64,000 nt of DNA, from NCBI GenBank assembly GCA_023435305.1, contig JAEYRV010000010.1:62001-126000 (forward strand). The letters run 5' to 3'. The notes beneath the pieces are model-generated. The model searched no databases. It was not told the origin of the DNA and saw only the letters and a program-made list of their open reading frames with translations. Below, in pieces: positions 60,412 to 64,000 of this stretch. Position 1 is the stretch's first letter; the number at the start of each line of letters is the position of its first letter. This stretch comes from Bacillota bacterium. GTDB taxonomy: Bacteria; Bacillota; Clostridia; Acetivibrionales; DTU013. The translations under genes and the position numbers were made by a program.

Positions 60412-61307
60412 AGCAGCGCCTTCGCTTCGGCCTGCATTTTTTCCCGTACATGTAGCGGTTCCAGAACCTCAACATCCTTACCGAAGCTGAATAATAGTTG
60501 ATACAGCCAGGCATCATCAGGATAATGGGTCTGCACAAGTATATGGCCCTCATTGTAGCTGATATCTGTATCAGGGAAGTAATCTTCGAGCCGCCCTGCC
60601 GCATTCAGAGTGAATTTTAGCTTTAAGGCGATTAATTTATCCTGCAAATCAGCAAACGGTTCTTCTATTATTACAGCTCTTGGCGTAAAAACTTCCTCCA
60701 GCACTCTCAACTGCTTTATCCTTATTACTTTAAAATACCTGAAGCCATTTCTCCCCATGCAATATCCGTACAGGTACCATGCGTAACCCTTCATTACCAG
60801 CTGATAAGGTTCCAGACATCGGCAGGTGCTATTGCCCTTCTGGTCCAGATATTCTATTTCGATCAGCCTGTGATTAGTAATTGCATCCAATAATATAGAT
60901 AGTCTTTCCTGTATACCATACTGTGGCAGCCATGGCATAAAATCAATACGAATGCTTTGTATATCAGCGCCAACAGGATCATTTTTACTGATAACATTCA
61001 TTCTATCCTTTATGTCATTAAAGCCGATTTGGCCAAATAGCTTCTCCAGGCCGCCGAGCAAATCTATCAGCAGTTTCATTTCATCCTTTTTAAGAAAAGT
61101 CTTGTCCAGCGTATAGTTATCCATTAAGCTATAGCCACCGCCGGGCCCTATTGCAGATAAAACAGGTATCCCGGCAACACTAAGAATATCAATGTCTCTT
61201 TGGATCGTCTTGACCGATACATTAAACCGGCTCGCCAATACCTTTCCAGTAATATGTCTCTCATGCAGCAAGATCATGAGTATTCCTACCAAACGCTCCA
61301 GCTTCAT
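60387..61307 (-). CDS. WYL-domain transcriptional regulator (YafY-like)
   Basis: A 306-residue regulator: N-terminal HTH_11 domain (MKLERLVGILMILLHERHITGKVLASRFNVSVKTIQRDIDIL, residues 1-42), then a WYL domain (about 130-210: LIEIEYLDQKGNSTCRCLEPYQLVMKGYAWYLYGYC), with the WYL-like YAWYLYG motif. WYL proteins sense nucleic-acid or nucleotide ligands. Start at 61307 follows GGAGGGAACC. Diverges from the flavin-type oxidase gene at 61454, a frequent pairing for YafY-like regulators. Confidence 0.93.
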   Translation of the reverse strand: MKLERLVGILMILLHERHITGKVLASRFNVSVKTIQRDIDILSVAGIPVLSAIGPGGGYSLMDNYTLDKTFLKKDEMKLLIDLLGGLEKLFGQIGFNDIKDRMNVISKNDPVGADIQSIRIDFMPWLPQYGIQERLSILLDAITNHRLIEIEYLDQKGNSTCRCLEPYQLVMKGYAWYLYGYCMGRNGFRYFKVIRIKQLRVLEEVFTPRAVIIEEPFADLQDKLIALKLKFTLNAAGRLEDYFPDTDISYNEGHILVQTHYPDDAWLYQLLFSFGKDVEVLEPLHVREKMQAEAKALLHQYTSLT

Positions 61308-61453
61308 GGTTCCCTCCATAAGCTTAATATCCAATGCATTCCACACTATTACCATTATTTTAACATAAAAATATCCATGACATACAGTTGTCGCTTATTC
61401 TATGTTACCCTTTTCTTATATTAATGGAATATAAATCAGGAGGGGCCTATATC

Positions 61454-61909
61454 ATGAACAATTTTGAACTGGAAACAAAAAAATTCGAAGAGTTTTTGAC
61501 TAATCACCCTGTCTGGATCATTGCGTCAGGATCACATAATGAAATCACTGCGAGCAGTGTATCCGTTATAAATCGAGGAAGCAAAATCTACTTTCAGACG
61601 GGTTATGATTTTGAAAAAACAAAGCATATCACTGAAAACCCAAACATTGCTCTTTGCTGCGCGAATTATTCGGTTAAGGGTAAAGCAAGAATTCTGGGCT
61701 CTACTACCTCTGATGAAAATGCTGAAATCATGAAACAGTATCAGAAAGTCCATCCCGATTCTTACAGACGTTATTCCGGCAGGAACAAATCCTGTCTGAT
61801 AGAGATTGATCCGGTGAGCATTAAAGTTTGGGATTATATTGATGGCGAACCCTATATCACTAATGTTAACCTTACTCTTGAGACTGCTGAATGTAAAAGA
61901 TATATCTAA
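61454..61909 (+). CDS. Pyridoxamine 5'-phosphate oxidase-fold flavoprotein
   Basis: A 151-residue split-barrel protein of the PNPOx-like group: VWIIASGSHNEITASSVSVINRGSKIYFQTGYDFEKTKHITENPNIALCCANYSVKGKARILG. The family binds FMN or F420; activity here is unknown. Start at 61454 is preceded by GGAGGGG, while the longer frame from 61388 lacks such a site. It diverges from a WYL regulator that may control it. Confidence 0.88.
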   Translation: MNNFELETKKFEEFLTNHPVWIIASGSHNEITASSVSVINRGSKIYFQTGYDFEKTKHITENPNIALCCANYSVKGKARILGSTTSDENAEIMKQYQKVHPDSYRRYSGRNKSCLIEIDPVSIKVWDYIDGEPYITNVNLTLETAECKRYI

Positions 61910-61986
61910 GAGATGATTCTATGGCAAATTACCCGTGGAGCAGGTCTACACTTGTTTATGTATAGCCAACTTCATAAAATCCTGCA

Positions 61987-62646
61987 TTATTTTATTCGAT
62001 CCATAATGTCCTGATATGTCATTATTCTCTTCTCTGTTGAATAATCTGACATATCGTCATCATATACAGTGATATCAAGCGTAATATCCTCATTGTCTGC
62101 TGTGATATCTGTTATCTGTCTTTTATCATCATTTTCACTTATAAGAAAGGAAAGCCTTTTATCGATTGTGTCATAAACATATAAATCTCCGCCACGGCTG
62201 ACTGTCCCATATGCATAACCCACTATAGCCAGCAGGTACCTGTCATCAAGCCAGAATAACTTTTTGGGCGAATATTCATCGGGGATGTCAGTTGATGTTA
62301 CAGCATTTTCATCAAGTCTATTAGATGCATCATATATATGTACTTCACCAATCGTTTCAAATTCAAAGGGCGAAATGTAGGCCAGCTTTTTCCTGTTCGG
62401 CGAGATACAAGGCTGAGAAGGATTCTTATCCCGGCCGCAAAGGATCCTTACCTGATCGCCTGATATTAATAAGATAGATGGCGGCTGCGGCACATCTCCA
62501 TCTTCTTCATTAATAATTGTATCGCCGTAAATGACCGTCTCCCCCAGTATAAGATCAGGCCCTATAAGTACATCCTTATCTTTTTCAGTACAGCCTGCAA
62601 ACATGATAGTTGATAAAAGCAGTACCGCCAATATGAACCTTCTCAT
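61987..62646 (-). CDS. Lipoprotein, possibly DUF4652-like
   Basis: A 219-residue protein with a lipoprotein signal (FILAVLLLSTIMFAGC, Cys18). The mature part has beta-propeller-like segments (ISPNRKKLAYISPFEFETIGEVHIYDAS, KKLFWLDDRYLLAIVGYAYGTVSRGGDLYVYD) resembling DUF4652 lipoproteins. Start at 62646 follows GGAGGTGC. Function unknown. Confidence 0.75.
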   Translation of the reverse strand: MRRFILAVLLLSTIMFAGCTEKDKDVLIGPDLILGETVIYGDTIINEEDGDVPQPPSILLISGDQVRILCGRDKNPSQPCISPNRKKLAYISPFEFETIGEVHIYDASNRLDENAVTSTDIPDEYSPKKLFWLDDRYLLAIVGYAYGTVSRGGDLYVYDTIDKRLSFLISENDDKRQITDITADNEDITLDITVYDDDMSDYSTEKRIMTYQDIMDRIK

Positions 62647-62758
62647 AACAAGCACCTCCAAAAATAGATGAAAATCTCATTTTTGCCGCCCGTTATGGAG
62701 ATTGACGAACGCTATATTATTTTGTTCCCACTTGCAGTACACCTTTTACCTTGGCCTT

Positions 62759-63178
62759 CTATTTTACGAGACATACGATCGTCTTAGCAATTTTATCTCC
62801 AAATCGCTGATTTATAGGCGATTTGTGCATGAAAACGACACCTACCAAATTAATAAGTATGCCATCGATCATTCTTGCGATGTTTCTAATAAAAGACTTC
62901 TTTAACGTTATTTTGCCGCCGTCCAGATCATATACTCTGATGCCTACGATAAGCTTTCCCAATGTATAGCCAAGGATGCCTTCCAGCAACATAAAGTACA
63001 AAAAGATAACTACTAAAAACACCCCGCAGATGGGATCAAATATGATCCACAGATGATCCTGGGGCTGCATTAACCAGACCCCCTTCACCAGGTATGTAAC
63101 CGGGAAAAAGATCATACAGAGGAATAGAAAATCTAGTGCTATTGCTACACCCCTTCTAAGAATGCTTGCATACTTCAT
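62759..63178 (-). CDS. RDD-family membrane protein
   Basis: A 139-residue membrane protein with three or four helices. The RDD features are RRGVAIALDFLFLCMIFFPVTY near the N-terminus and EGILGYTLGKLIVGIRVYDLDGGKITLKKSFIRNIARMID. RDD proteins are a broad group of unknown role, some linked to ion or osmotic homeostasis. AGGGGAGTCAT precedes the ATG. Confidence 0.9.
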   Translation of the reverse strand: MKYASILRRGVAIALDFLFLCMIFFPVTYLVKGVWLMQPQDHLWIIFDPICGVFLVVIFLYFMLLEGILGYTLGKLIVGIRVYDLDGGKITLKKSFIRNIARMIDGILINLVGVVFMHKSPINQRFGDKIAKTIVCLVK

Positions 63179-63372
63179 ATGACTCCCCTCAACTTATCAA
63201 ACCTTTTTTTATTGTTCAGATTTATTGCGGAATGCTCCAGTTGCTTGCGCTGTTCTCCCTTGCAGAAATATCAGCTACCAATATTATAGCGCTCATCGAA
63301 CTGGTTGATGACCCTTTTAAATCCAGAATCCAACATCAGCCAAACAGTGAACCGAGACTGCCTAATTGGTAA

Positions 63373-64000
63373 TTACGCACCGCACATATTTCTCCAACCC
63401 TCATAAATCATTACCATTGCTAAAGTATCAAGTTCACAATATTTCAACAGCGCATTGCTGATTTCTGCACGTTCGTAATCCGACATCTCTTCAAACTGCA
63501 TCCTTGCATAAGCTGTCAGCGCCGCGCCACCATCACGCAATTCGTCGCTTTCACTAAGCAACTCAAAGTCTTTATCAGAAACATCCAAAAACATCCTGGG
63601 TAAAAGCTTATATGGGTCCTTGACCTTTCCGCCCTCATACTCGATCCATTTCCAGTCCTTATAATTCAGGCTCTTTATTCCGCCATTCGCACCATAAATG
63701 GGTCTTGAATATTTATTCTGTAAAAAGGCCGAGCTGTTGATAATTGCAGGCAAAACCTGCTTGATTGAATTCGAGCCCTTCGTCGCCGGATTATAATAAT
63801 ATCTTTTAACAAGCTCACACATATCGATCATGTTCCGTTTTCCCACCCATTTATCATAACCAGTAATAGATTGTGTTATTGTTTTGATGAAATCACACAG
63901 TTCGACCCTATCGGGGATATCCTGCCTGTCCTCCATTAACTGGCGATAAATCAGGCATAGAAATGTATTCTCATGGGCCGCATACCGAAAAATGCTGCCT
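63373..64000 (-). CDS. DUF2779 protein (exonuclease-like), C-terminal part
   Basis: A minus-strand gene entering from the right edge; the frame stays open to base 64000 (…GSIFRYAAHENTFLCLIYRQL before the internal ATG at 63936), so the start lies outside. GSIFRYAAHEN and the C-terminal CELDTLAMVMIYEGW are typical of DUF2779, a DnaQ/RNase H-like exonuclease fold, the final Asp being a probable metal ligand. Family members often carry additional nuclease-type domains upstream. Target unknown. Confidence 0.8.
   Translation of the reverse strand, partial: GSIFRYAAHENTFLCLIYRQLMEDRQDIPDRVELCDFIKTITQSITGYDKWVGKRNMIDMCELVKRYYYNPATKGSNSIKQVLPAIINSSAFLQNKYSRPIYGANGGIKSLNYKDWKWIEYEGGKVKDPYKLLPRMFLDVSDKDFELLSESDELRDGGAALTAYARMQFEEMSDYERAEISNALLKYCELDTLAMVMIYEGWRNMCGA

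Overview
The window looks like a chromosomal segment of an anaerobic, Gram-positive, Clostridia-type bacterium. Supporting signs are ferredoxins, an hgcAB pair, VanZ, EcsC, SLH, stalk-domain and copper-amine-oxidase-N-type secreted proteins, strong Shine-Dalgarno sites, frequent GTG/TTG starts and sigma-A promoters with 17-bp spacing. No rRNA, tRNA, CRISPR array, phage genes or transposase was seen. Both window edges cut genes: a DinG-like helicase on the left and a DUF2779 protein on the right.

Layout. 1-7.5 kb: helicase end, exonuclease III, a repeat-rich 1.2-kb gap, EamA exporter with a divergent AraC regulator, a DUF4846 protein, a ferredoxin and a two-gene chromate transporter. 7.7-15.5 kb: one-strand cluster of three zinc-ribbon proteins around a 2086-residue lipoprotein with two von Willebrand A (VWA) domains. 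15.6-26.9 kb: internally deleted QueG-like gene, candidate small RNA, TrkH/TrkA potassium uptake, secreted stalk-domain protein, LUD protein, YfbK-like VWA lipoprotein, TetR/MBL pair and VanZ. 27-37.5 kb: DUF3888-like protein, EcsC, GH43, then a seven-gene MoxR-DUF58-BatA/B/C/D operon. 38-46.8 kb: HD protein, CBS protein, duplicated solute-binding protein, MsrAB, a phosphotransferase, and an arsR-hgcA-hgcB operon, the signature of mercury methylation. 48-64 kb: pyruvate kinase, SPFH protein, two solute-binding/leucine-rich-repeat fusions, an SLH protein, small regulators and enzymes, and a partial DUF2779 gene.

The most unusual content lies between the genes. Six small palindromic elements (about 96-172 bp, long terminal inverted repeats, no coding capacity) fall into two families. 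In five of the six, one terminus only is repeated in tandem next to the element, with a period of 41-42 bp in three of them. Separately, many genes end in, or abut, short degenerate tandem repeats (14-60 bp units), several of which reuse the gene's own terminal bases and stop codon. The same kind of repetition appears inside coding linkers. Together this suggests a genome with a strong tendency to local tandem amplification, and an undescribed class of end-amplified miniature elements.

All functions are read from sequence motifs by eye; no database search or folding program was run.
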